A stretch of DNA of 64,000 nucleotides from Tetrapyrgos nigripes (lineage: Eukaryota > Basidiomycota > Agaricomycetes > Agaricales > Campanellaceae): positions 1 through 64,000 of the forward strand of contig JAACJM010000087.1 of assembly GCA_013368315.1 (NCBI GenBank). The letters run 5' to 3'. Numbering within the stretch: position 1 is the stretch's first letter; each line of letters opens with the position of its first letter. The notes beneath the pieces are model-generated. The model saw nothing but the letters and a program-made list of their open reading frames with translations. It made no database searches and was not told where the DNA came from. This document shows positions 45,200 through 54,984 of this stretch, piece by piece. The position numbers were made by a program, and so were the translations under genes.

Positions 45200-45653
45200 T
45201 GTCAAGAACGTTGTTACTTAGCAATTAACCACCCAAGTCACACAATGAACAGGATAGATTGATGAGATATGAGAGATAATGAAGACGAGAGAAGAGCAAG
45301 TAGCTGACTATGCTCGATACTGCACTGTACTAGGAGCAGAGTAGAGACGAAGTGAACAGACTAAGGAATCTAGCTACGAGATCTACGATATATATAAGAG
45401 AGAAATGAATATGTGAGAATATCCATGGAGCCTAGGGATCGGAGGAGATAAGAATATGAGTCAAGTAAAGAAGTATATATGTGAGAATGTCCATGGAGAT
45501 AAAGGGGACGGAGAAGTGAGTCATAGATCGGGATATACGATGATGAGAAGTAATTAGTGTTTATGGGTTTATGGAAGGTGATAGAACGGAAAGTGAATAG
45601 GTAATAGAAGGAAATGAAGGAGAAATGAAGGAGGCGAGAGGTGATTCATGACA
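45200..45653 (-). repeat. 5' LTR of gypsy copy A
   Basis: 454 bp. TATA (45389-45396) lies about 30 bp upstream of AGTCTGTTCACTTCG on the minus strand. It matches 38006-38478 apart from a 19-bp indel and a few transitions. Confidence 0.92.
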
Positions 45654-45694
45654 CAAGAAACAATAAGGATGGTCCGTGCGCAATTTTGAAAACG

Positions 45695-45702
45695 TATAAA
45701 AG
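45695..45702 (+). promoter_or_regulatory. TATA box of the Zn2Cys6 gene
   Basis: TATAAAAG lies 52 bp before ATG 45747 and is followed by a plain leader. Confidence 0.6.
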
Positions 45703-46177
45703 GGAGAGCCCTCGGAAGCAGAGCAAAACCAACTTCACCGTTAACGATGTCTTCCACCACCTACGTTCCCCTCGACATTTCCATGCTCCTGACGGAGTAT
45801 ATGACTGGCTGGACATCTTCCAATGCGAAACCCCTGGCTCCTGTGCAACCTGAACCCTTGGTGGAGAAAATGATCGACGCTAGTATGAGGGTGACGGAAA
45901 AACATCTGGTCCGTCAGGAAAATAAAAATGGTGCGTGATTCTTTTTGAATTGGGTTTTCCACAGATGATGACGGAATTGGATTTAGCTCGACAAGCACAT
46001 GCAGCTCTGGTGGAGGAATACGAGGCTGCGCAGGAGTTGATGGAGTTGTGGTTGGAGCAGCGGAAAGATGCGGAAAAGGCGAAGAAGGAGGAATTGGAGG
46101 ATCAGGAAAGGAAACGGCTGGAGGAATGGGTATGGAAGGAGAAGGAGCAGACCGAACGGGTACTGAGGTGGAGATGG

Positions 46178-46694
46178 TGTCATGAATCGCTCTCCGTCTA
46201 TTCATTTCCCTTCTATTCCTTCTCCTTTACTAACCATTTCCCACTCTATTTACTCTTAACCCCATAAACATCAACCATTTTCTCATCATCGTCTATAGTT
46301 ACCATCTCTCTAGATCTATGACTCACACACTTATCTCCTCCACCTTTTATCTCCACGGACATTCTCACTGTCAATCATTCCTTATGATCCAGTACCTTCA
46401 TCTATCCATATTTAGCTTATTACTTTCTCGCCCTTGACGTTTCCACATGACACCGTCTATTATTACTTACTCTTTCCCATCTGTTCACATTTTACTTATA
46501 TACCTGTGATCCTTGTAACCTATTCCTTAGTTCGTTCACTTCGTCTCCGCTCCGTACTATTACTACACAGTGTAGAGCCTAGTCAGCCTACTTCTTCTAT
46601 CTCTCTATCTCTCTCTGTCAATCTATCTTCTTGTAACCGGCTTTCTCGTATTGTGTGACTTGGGTGGTTTTTGAGTGTAACGACAACCTTGACA
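46178..46694 (+). repeat. 5' LTR of gypsy copy B
   Basis: 517 bp, TGTCATGAATCG...CAACCTTGACA. TATATA at 46497-46502 and AGTTCGTTCA at 46529-46538, 32 bp apart, mark the promoter and predicted transcript start. Confidence 0.93.
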
Positions 46695-46696
46695 CT

Positions 46697-46706
46697 TGAA
46701 CGAACT
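46697..46706 (+). other. Self-complementary primer-binding site, copy B
   Basis: TGAACGAACT, 2 bp after the LTR, is the exact complement of AGTTCGTTCA at 46529-46538. Compared with copy A, both partners have changed together. Confidence 0.72.
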
Positions 46707-47000
46707 CCCATACACCCACCTCACAACTCAACCCGAATCCTTCTGTCGTGTTAAAACTTCCTATCATTCCATCCTTCCCCTACGGTGCTGCAGAAGCCCA
46801 GCAACTCTACCCTGTGTGAGGAGCCTCACAGGTTGGCAGGCGTGAACCGCTCAAGGAGCAGTTACACGAGGTCATCCCCTGTCTACACAGTTTTGAGACA
46901 TAAAACCAACCTCGCCGATTTGAGTAGGGTGGTCGACCGACTCTGTAATTGAAATCCAAAAAAACCCTTCATCCTGTCTACCCCATTCTCCCAAATTCGC

Positions 47001-47357
47001 TTTGAACCTCCGGAAACCCCTTCTGATTACGAACGGGTTCCATTCCCTCTCCCTCGCTATCTCTTACATACCGAATACTGGGTCTCCCATGGAAGAAACA
47101 TACATGCAAATCCTTGGAGCTTTGACCGACACTTTATCTGTACAAGACGTTGGGTGTAGAAACTTATCTCAGGTGACGTAGTCCTCTCGGTATTTTCATA
47201 CATAACAGTGAAAGAGGACTTCAATACAGGAGAAACCGTGGTTCAGATTAGAGGACCTCTATTCCTCAGAGAACACGTCGACTACTCTCTATCATCACCC
47301 TCCCCCGACTACGGGTTACCCTCCTCCTTTATCCTAGGACCCAACTACCTGGCTTAA
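47001..47357 (+). pseudogene. Decayed extra ORF upstream of gag, copy B
   Basis: One frame reads FEPPETPSDYERVPFPL, WSFDRHFICTRRWV, a TAG stop (47157-47159), then KLISGDVVLSVFSYITVKED and ends with TAA at 47355-47357. It aligns loosely with the intact ORF at 44646-45146 (FEP, FDxxxI, R-x-W, SG(D/E)V, I at spaced positions). No start codon was identified. Confidence 0.45.
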
Positions 47358-47589
47358 CCAGTATATGACCAGTCGATGATCCGCATCTGCAGACCCGAAC
47401 CTCCACTGTGCCGATTGACCACACGTATTCCATCCCGCATCATTCCAAGACGCCTCCTATATCCCCAAAAACAGTGAGCCCCTTGGATTCTGTGCACCAC
47501 ACAACCGTGCCTGAACAGATATAACACTCAATGACTTACTACCGAAGAACTCCCGAGTTGGTTACACGTTATAACCCAGCTCCAAGAAC

Positions 47590-48882
47590 TTGCAATCCAA
47601 AAAGCACACCGAAAACCTAAAACCGAATCAGGCCAAGGGACCTCTACACCTACCAACCAACCCTCCGAATCCAACCCAGTACCAGATACACCTCCCCATA
47701 ACCCATCAGAACCAGACGATCCGAACCCCCCCCCCATCTTCGCCCACCATTCCATCTGCCAAAGGACCATCCGTAGCCCCTTGTTGTCCTCCTACACCTC
47801 CTTCTCCAAATCCATCAGATCCAAACGACTCAGTTATGGCTGACACACCTCCTATCAGGTCAAACGGTACTTCCGAACGAGGGAGGAAACCAGACGCCTT
47901 CAATGGAGAACGTAGTGAGGCAAAACGATGGCTGGCTCTATTTAATAACTATCTACGCATGAATAAAGGCAAGTATCCGACTGAGGAGAGTCAGGTCTCG
48001 TTATTCCTGTCGTTCTTTATGGGAGAAAAAGGAGGAGATTGGGCAACGCAGAGATTAATAGAACGAGATGAAGATGAGGAAGATGAGGACTTGGGGAGTA
48101 CACCGGAAAAATGGAGATGGATAACTTTGAAACAGATACGTGATAGATTCAAAAAGGATTTCAAAGCTCTCGCCTCGGAAGATGTGGCGAGGACGAAGAT
48201 CAAGTTTGCTAGAATGAAAGGGACGGATATTAGCAGCTACAACAGCATCTTCGATACATACGGAGAAGAGTCCGACTTCGGAGAAACAGCATTGTTGGAA
48301 TTTTATCAGGATGGGTTACCACCCAAACTCCGGGAAGCAGTTGGAAGAACGTATCCAAAGTGGGATGACTTCGAGGAGTACAAGGAAAGAGCTGTGGAGC
48401 TTCATTTAGAATGGTTGAAGGAACAGGAAAGACAAGGACGCTGGAAAACTACTTCTACATCGAAGAATAGTCCAGGTCCATCCCAGGGAAGAACGGTAGC
48501 AAGCGTCAATGCGCTTATGAATATGGGACCAGGTGCTAACTCGTCTTTTACTCCATTACCCAAGCTGACACCTGATGAAAGAGATCGACTTCAAAAATTA
48601 GGGGCATGCTTTGCATGTAGGCAAACTGGACACATGCGCAATGAATGTCCAACGTTCCCAAGAACGTCATCTCAAAACACCTCCCGAACTTTCCCTTCCC
48701 GTGCTATTCGAACAGCTGAAACCGCACCTTCGCCACCGGTAACGGTAGCTCAGGCATCCTCATCTCGAGACACGATCAAGGATATTTCCGACATGGTTAA
48801 CAGGGTTAAAGGATTAGAAGGAGAAGAAAAGGAACAAGCAACCGTCTATTTAAAAGACATTATGTCTAAATTGGATTTTTGA
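47590..48882 (+). CDS. gag: gypsy Gag, copy B
   Basis: An open frame of 430 codons. The first 82 residues are Pro/Thr/Asn-rich; Met83 (47836, MADTPPIRSNG) aligns better with the start of Gag in copy A and is the likelier initiator. Capsid motif RKPDAFNGERSEAKRWLALF, an acidic stretch, then the CCHC knuckle CFACRQTGHMRNEC. It ends KLDF-TGA inside GGATTTTTGA, with pol one frame back. No lesions. Confidence 0.88.
   Translation: MQSKKHTENLKPNQAKGPLHLPTNPPNPTQYQIHLPITHQNQTIRTPPPSSPTIPSAKGPSVAPCCPPTPPSPNPSDPNDSVMADTPPIRSNGTSERGRKPDAFNGERSEAKRWLALFNNYLRMNKGKYPTEESQVSLFLSFFMGEKGGDWATQRLIERDEDEEDEDLGSTPEKWRWITLKQIRDRFKKDFKALASEDVARTKIKFARMKGTDISSYNSIFDTYGEESDFGETALLEFYQDGLPPKLREAVGRTYPKWDDFEEYKERAVELHLEWLKEQERQGRWKTTSTSKNSPGPSQGRTVASVNALMNMGPGANSSFTPLPKLTPDERDRLQKLGACFACRQTGHMRNECPTFPRTSSQNTSRTFPSRAIRTAETAPSPPVTVAQASSSRDTIKDISDMVNRVKGLEGEEKEQATVYLKDIMSKLDF
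48873..48882 (+). promoter_or_regulatory. Putative -1 frameshift site at gag-pol junction, copy B
   Basis: GGATTTTTGA, identical to copy A. The pol frame is exactly -1 relative to gag in both copies. Confidence 0.55.
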
Positions 48883-51800
48883 ATCACTCCTCTGCTACAT
48901 CATCAGTAGGAGTAGAACAGTACACCGGACAGTTAAAGAACAATCGATATAGTGTGTTATACCCCTCTAGTGAGCGAGTCTTTCCTTCAGAATTAAGAAT
49001 GTCGGCAATCACTCATGACTGACAGATACCATCAATCACACTCAAAACTGAATTAATCGGCAAGGTTACTGGCAGAAAAATCGACGCAAACACCCTAATA
49101 GACAGCGGTGCAGAAGGCATAATCATCAATGGCCGGTTCGCACAAAAACACCAACTCACCCTTCTTCCTATCAAAAAACCATTCCCAGTACGAAACGTTG
49201 ATGGCTCCGAAAACACCATGGGATGGGTACGAGAATACACTATCCAAAACCTCTGTATCTATTCCCAAGACAACAAAGCGTATCACGAGGAGAAGGCCGA
49301 GTTCTACATAACGGACATCGGGGATCACGATATAATCCTCAGTACCGACTGGTTGGAAGAACACAACCCAGACATAGATTGGTCGGACTCATGAATAGGC
49401 ATGACCAGATGCCCGGAAACATGTATCATAGCGAACCCCCCCATTCTGCAGTTGAGAACTAAAACAAAACCCTTGAAATCTACAGTCATCGATCCAAGAA
49501 CTCACCACAAGGATTACCAAGTCAAATGGTTGGAACCAATTGGACAATTCAAACCAGTCGCCCAACCAGAAATTGCAGGGTGACGTCGTCGGATTCCTAT
49601 TCGATCCTTCCATCGAAGTTCGGAATTAACGGCGATCTTTACGGAAGACGATTGTGGGAGAGATACGATCCCAGAACAATGGGAACAAGACGCAATGGAA
49701 GAACTGTTGGGGAACGAGGAAAGAGTAGACGAAGAAACATCAGGAACACCAAACCTGAATATCCGTGCAGGGTTCACAAAGGCACAAGAACTTGCAGAGG
49801 CAGCCCAGAACGCTCAGATCGATATACCTCTTAAAGATAAGATTCCTTCACAATATCATCAGTTCTTACGAGTCTTTGACAAACAAACCTCAGAACGATT
49901 ACCAAAACATGGCGAATGGGATCATGCTATTGAACTAAAACCGGACTTTGAACCACGCCCCTGCAAAACGTACCCTTTATCCCCAAATGAACAAAAGGAA
50001 CTCGACGAATTCATCAAGGAAAACTTAGAGAAGGGATATATAAGACCGTTGAAGTCTCCTATGGCAAGTCCTTTCTTCTTTGTAAAAAGAAAGACGGAAA
50101 ACTACGACCAGTACAGGACTATCACGCCTTAAACAGAGGGACCGTCAAAAACGAATATCCCCTACCGCTCATATCGGAACTCGTAGACAAACTAAAGGGA
50201 GCACAGATGTTTTCCAAAATTGACCTCAGATGGGGATATAACAACGTACGCATCAAAAAGGGAGATGAATGGAAAGCAGCGTTTAAAACCAATCGCGGTC
50301 TCTTCAAACCAACGGTGATGTTCTTCGGTCTTATGAATTCTCCAGCCACATTCCAAGCAATGATGAACACTCTATTCAAGGACCTAATTGACTCTGGAAA
50401 AGTCGTGATTTATATGGACGATATTCTCATATTCACGGAATCACTAGAAGAACACTGATACATGGTAAAACAAGTACTCGCACGACTCCAAGATAACGAT
50501 CTGTATGCTAAACCGGAAAAATGCACTTTCGAAACTGATTCAGCGGAGTTCCTCGGCCTTATCGTTTCACACAATACGCTGGCCATGGACCCAGTCAAGG
50601 TGGAAGGCGTGACCAAATGGCCAACCCCACGCAACGTCAAAGATGTACAATCATTCCTTGGCTTCGGAAACTTTTACCGTCGTTTCATATGTGATTTCTC
50701 AAAAATCGCACGACCACTGTTCGATCTCACGGAAAAGGAGCACCCATGGGAATGGTCCGAGGAAGCTCAAAAGGCTTTCCAAGCACTCAAAGATACGTTT
50801 ACGACTTCACCAGTCCTCCTCATGCCTGATCATTCTAAACCGTACCGAGTAGAAGTTGATGCGTCAGACTACGCTACAGGAGGTATCCTGCAACAACAAG
50901 GACCGGATGATAAATGGCATCTGGTAGCCTACCTGTCAAAAGCTTTATCCGAAACCGAACGGAATTACGACATTCACGATAAAGAATTGTTAGCGATCAT
51001 ACGCGGACTTGAAGCCTGGCGACACTACCTGGAGGGCGGACCACATACCATCGAAATCTTAACCGATCACGACAACCTTAGATACTTCACCACCACTCAG
51101 AAACTTAGCCAACGACAAGCAAGAATGGCCCTGTTTCTGACCAGATTCGATTTTACGCTCACCCACAAACGCGGGAACCTGAACTGAAGTGACCCACTCT
51201 CTCGGAGGTCAGATCATAAAGAGGGGGTCGAGAACGACAACAATGATAGGGTCTTGCTTGACCCCAGGTTCTTCAGCATTCGAGCAACAAGGCCAGGAAT
51301 GGTAACCGCAATGGGAGATACAGAATTGAAAAGGCGGATTAAGGAATGTCCGAAAAAGGATGCTGAAGTCGTAAGTGCGTTACAAACCATCTTTAACAAC
51401 GGACCATGCGCGTTGGCAAAAAATCTACAGGAATGGAATTACGAAGATGGAATCATCTTGTTCCGAGGGAAAATCTACATCCCAAATGACCAACAACTCA
51501 GGCGAGACATCGTTAAAATGCATCACGATAGCCTTACCACAGGACATCCGGGACGATTCAAAACGTATGAACTCGTCAGTAGAGAATTCTGGTGGCCTGG
51601 TATGTCAGTATTCGTTCGTAACTATGTCGAGGGATGCGCTACCTGTCAGCTAACAAAGGCAAATAATCACCCGGCACATGTACCACTGATACCGAACAAG
51701 ATACCGGAACGACCCTTTGGCACAATTACAACCGACTTCATCACAGATCTGCCAGAATGTGACAGTTTTAATGCAATTCACGTCACAGTTGATCGATCAA

Positions 51801-52903
51801 CGAAAATGGTTGTTATTTCTCCATGCAGAAAGGATATCGATAGCGACGGAACAATCGACCTACTATTCAACAACACCTGGCGACGATACGGTCTGTGGGA
51901 CAAAATGATATCTGATCGCGGACCTCAATTCGCAAGCCAAGTAATGAGAGGGATATACGCTAAGTTAGGTATCACTTCGGCACTTAGTACAGCTTATCAT
52001 CCACAAACAGATGGCAAGACAGAAAGGTTCAACCAAGAACTCGAACAGTACCTTTGAACCTTTTGCAACTATCGCCAAGATGATTGGGTTAAGTACCTAC
52101 CTTACGCTGAATTTTGCCACAACACACGAGTTCATTCAGCAACTGGGAAGTCACCATTCGAACTACTCCATGGATATCTACCCCGACTCTTCCCTTCCAT
52201 CAATCCAACTTCACACGTACCAAAGGTCGAAGAACGCCTTCAAAACCTGGATACTCTCCGGGAAGAACTAAAAGCAAGTCTGATGACAGCGGCAGACTTG
52301 ATGAAGGAACAAAACCACGACTATACGAACAAAGAAAGGAAGTTTAAAGTTGGGGACAAAGTGTTGCTAGACGGAAAGAATTTGAAGACAATGAGGCCAA
52401 AAGCTAAGTTGGCAAATCGTCATCATGGACCATTTGAAATCACTGACATTATCAGTGAAGTCAATTATCGACTCAAATTACCGACTACCTGGTGCATTCA
52501 TCCAGTGTTCCACGCTTCACTCCTATCGCTGTACAAAGAAACCGAAGCTCACGGAGTGAACTACCCGGGAGAACTAGCCAAGTTGCTTCCCGAAGACAAT
52601 GAATACGATGTGGAAGCAATTCTAGATTCAAAACCAACGAGAAACCGCCGGGGAGTACAATACCTTGTCAAGTGGTTAGACTATGCTGACTCAGAGAATT
52701 CATGGGAACCGGCATCAGGATTGACGAAGGTGAAAGAAATGATCGAAACCTTCCACGAACAGCATCCAAATGTGTATCGACCAAAAAACCTGATACGCCC
52801 AGGAACAACAGTGCGTTCACTAGGAATCGCCATAGAAGATATATGGCGAAGTACTCGTGTGCTTCAAGCAAAAGCACAACTCCGAGGAGAAACATTGTCA
52901 TGA
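48880..52903 (+). pseudogene. pol: gypsy pol (protease, RT, RNase H, integrase, chromodomain), copy B
   Basis: Protease TLIDSGAEG near 49100; RT with ASPFFFVK, FSKIDLRWGYNN (motif A intact), FFGLMNSPATFQ and YMDD; RNase H VDASDYATGG and TDHDNLRYF; integrase with GCATCQLTK, TTDFITDLPE, SDRGPQFAS and TDGKTERFNQE; chromodomain LVKWLDYADSENSWEP. The frame ends at TGA 52901-52903. Lesions are in-frame TGA at 49020, 49392, 49581, 50456, 51185 and 52055, plus one missing A in FVKKKDG near 50085. Where copy A has a sense codon opposite the stop it is Arg or Trp in most cases, so CGA-to-TGA and TGG-to-TGA transitions explain them. All catalytic residues I could check are otherwise present. Confidence 0.92.
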
Positions 52904-53188
52904 GTCACTGGCATTCTATGCCCACCTTCCCACCCCATTCGGCAAACGAATTCAGAATTCCATCATCATTCATCAATCACATTCCCTCGTTAACAACGCC
53001 TTACCTTACGACACTAGTAAACAGCGTCTACTGTCAAACTTGTCCCCAAACAATAAGCTGACCGCTCACTCGGTACTTACACCACATAAACCAATAACGA
53101 TAAAAGGTCGCTCTCCATAACGGAGAATGACAGAACAACATCCATCGCTACCAGTCGAACAACACTCACTCACACTCCTGCTATCGCA

Positions 53189-53661
53189 ATGTCGACTACT
53201 TCCTCTACTGACACCATTGTCCATAACACACACCCAACCAACAGGGGGCATTGCACCTATGGGAAGCGCTCAGGACGTCAATGCCGACTTTCAAAACAGC
53301 ACCAAGGACCTCACAACGGGTGTCAACGCTGCACATGGGGAGGAGAGGATGGACCAGGACGATGTAGATTGGGCAGAGGACATAGAGCTAGATGTGTAGT
53401 TCAGTGGACATCCCTACATGCGGAACACAAAGGGAACCTTGGGTGGGGGGACGGCAGTATATGGGGTGCACACATCACTCTACAATATGATAACGACGAT
53501 GGAGGGGATGGAGCAGGCTGGGGTACTGCGACCAACACGACGGAATGGGCAACTTAACGGACTATTGGCCAGAGCAGGGAGAATTGGACAGACGACTTCG
53601 TGAACAAACAGCTTGCCGAGCTCCAGTGAAAGCTTGTCTCAAAGAGGGGGTAATGTCATGA
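53189..53661 (+). pseudogene. Accessory ORF between pol and 3' LTR: Cys/His finger plus WG-rich tail (copy B)
   Basis: Starts ATG 53189 (MSTTSSTDTI) and repeats the finger spacing of copy A exactly: CTYGKRSGRQC, CRLSKQHQGPH, GCQRC, CRLGRGHRARC. The tail has W in place of copy A's TGA, then LGWGDGSIWG and GWGT. The open frame stops at TAA 53555-53557. Shifting frame there gives LDRRLREQ, which matches LDKRIRKQ in copy A, and runs to TGA 53659-53661 at the LTR border, so a frameshift broke this copy. Strict conservation of nine Cys/His positions with looser sequence between them argues for a selected zinc-binding protein in the ancestor. Confidence 0.65.
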
Positions 53662-54167
53662 ATCGCTCTCTGTCTATTCATTTCCCTTCTATTCCTTCTC
53701 CTTTACTAACCATTTCCCACTCTATTTACTCTTAACCCCATAAACATCAACCATTTTCTCATCATCGTCTATAGTTACCATCTCTCTAGATCTATGACTC
53801 ACACACTTATCTCCTCCACCTTTTATCTCCACGGACATTCTCACTGTCAATCATTCCTTATGATCCAGTACCTTCATCTATCCATATTTAGCTTATTACT
53901 TTCTCGCCCTTGACGTTTCCACATGACACCGTCTATTATTACTTACTCTTTCCCATCTGTTCACATTTTACTTATATACCTGTGATCCTTGTAACCTATT
54001 CCTTAGTTCGTTCACTTCGTCTCCGCTCCGTACTATTACTACACAGTGTAGAGCCTAGTCAGCCTACTTCTTCTATCTCTCTATCTCTCTTCTGTCAATC
54101 TATCTTCTTGTAACCGGCTTTCTCGTATTGTGTGACTTGGGTGGTTTTTGAGTGTAACGACAACCTT
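53654..54167 (+). repeat. 3' LTR of gypsy copy B
   Basis: 514 bp. Differs from 46178-46694 by a CCG/CTG change and one extra T, and lacks the terminal GACA. Confidence 0.92.
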
Positions 54168-54984
54168 TGGAGCATTCTGATGCAGGCCCGTCGGAGAAGG
54201 TGAGAGGAAAGAGGAAAACAAATTCCGGACCGAGTAGTCCTCGTGCAGCTCGGAGGCGATGTAGGGACGAGGGATCTGGGGATGAAGACTCAGAGAGCGA
54301 GGAAGAGGTTGAGGTGGAGAAGGGAGAGGTGTATGCTGAGGTACATGGCTTTTCCGATTTTTTTTTTTTATTTTTTTATTTTTACTTTCGGATTTTGACC
54401 TTGTTTTCTGCAGCGGTGTTCCCGATGTACCCGGCTCGGGTTGGAGTGCATGTCCCAAGGCGACGGGAAATGTGCTTGTGAGCCCTGCGCGGCATCACGC
54501 GTGGGGTGTATCTTCACCGGTTGGAAGGCGGTCATTCCCGATGTTTCGACCCTTTGTGCCATACAGTTGGCCCAACTTTGTTGCCTCATCCATATGGGGA
54601 ATGTTATAGAACCGATTGCGGAAGCGTCAGATATCCCGCTTCCCAAAATGGAGGATGAGGAGTGGACGGGAATGGAGGCAAGGTTGCTGGACATGCCGGA
54701 TTCGCTCGGAAAGCCGAAGAAGAAGGGAAAGGGGAAGAAACCGAGATCAAAGGCAGTGGTAGAGGAAGATTGAGGAAAGGAAAGGAAAGGATGCGCGCCA
54801 GACGCTATGGACAACAATATTTGTATATAGATTTTTTGTATTAGATACTCGACCGGACCCAGATGGGCAAAAAACTTTCTTGGAACAAATTTTCGAGTGA
54901 AGTTAAGATGCAATTGGAGTAAAAGGAGAAATGAGAAAAAATATAATAAATTGGAAGGGACGGAAAACGTCAGAAAGATGAGGA

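Larger units (their letters stand above)
38006..45653 (-). mobile_element. Full-length chromodomain Ty3/gypsy element, copy A
   Basis: 7648 bp flanked by a perfect 5-bp target duplication CAAGA (38001-38005 and 45654-45658). Order on the minus strand: 5' LTR (45653-45200), primer-binding site, extra ORF (45146-44646), gag (44165-43011), pol (to 39162), finger/WG accessory ORF (39005-38490), polypurine tract, 3' LTR (38478-38006). The LTRs differ by a few substitutions and one 19-bp insertion, so the insertion is recent, yet pol has two TGA stops, a frameshift and an 18-bp deletion. Confidence 0.95.
46178..54167 (+). mobile_element. Full-length chromodomain Ty3/gypsy element, copy B
   Basis: 7990 bp: 5' LTR 46178-46694, primer-binding site, decayed extra ORF, gag, pol, accessory ORF, polypurine tract AAAGAGGGGGTAA, 3' LTR 53654-54167. 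The left flank is GATGG. The 3' LTR lacks the final GACA and is followed by TGGAGC, which fits a GATGG target duplication after a 6-bp deletion across the junction (TGGAG shared by both flanks is an alternative). The LTRs differ at only about two internal positions, so insertion is recent, but pol carries six TGA stops and a frameshift. Confidence 0.93.
45747..54773 (+). pseudogene. Zn2Cys6 protein gene, split by a gypsy insertion
   Basis: Exon 1 is 45747-45908 (MSSTTYVPLDISMLLTEYM...), intron 45909-45964 (GTCCGT...CCACAG), exon 2 from 45965 with a charged coiled-coil-like stretch. Exon 2 is interrupted at 46177 by the element 46178-54167 and resumes at 54168 with an acidic/basic segment. Intron 54341-54413; exon 3 is 54414-54773. 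Exon 3 starts CSRCTRLGLEC and continues to CEPCAASRVGC, giving C-x2-C-x6-C-x9-C-x2-C-x6-C, the fungal binuclear zinc cluster, then ends in a Lys-rich tail. Zn2Cys6 proteins bind DNA, usually as regulators. The frame before the insertion differs by one from that after it, so there is also an indel or an unseen intron. It lies antisense to a gypsy pol that ends 211 bp downstream. Confidence 0.75.

Noticed and set aside
46169..54172. TGGAG as the target duplication of gypsy copy B
   Set aside because: It requires four unexplained bases between duplication and LTR; GATGG with a 6-bp deletion at the right junction explains both flanks with one event. Not fully excluded.
54668..54850. Second ORF overlapping the end of the Zn2Cys6 gene
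   Set aside because: It overlaps exon 3 in another frame and has no homology; a shadow of the Lys-rich tail.
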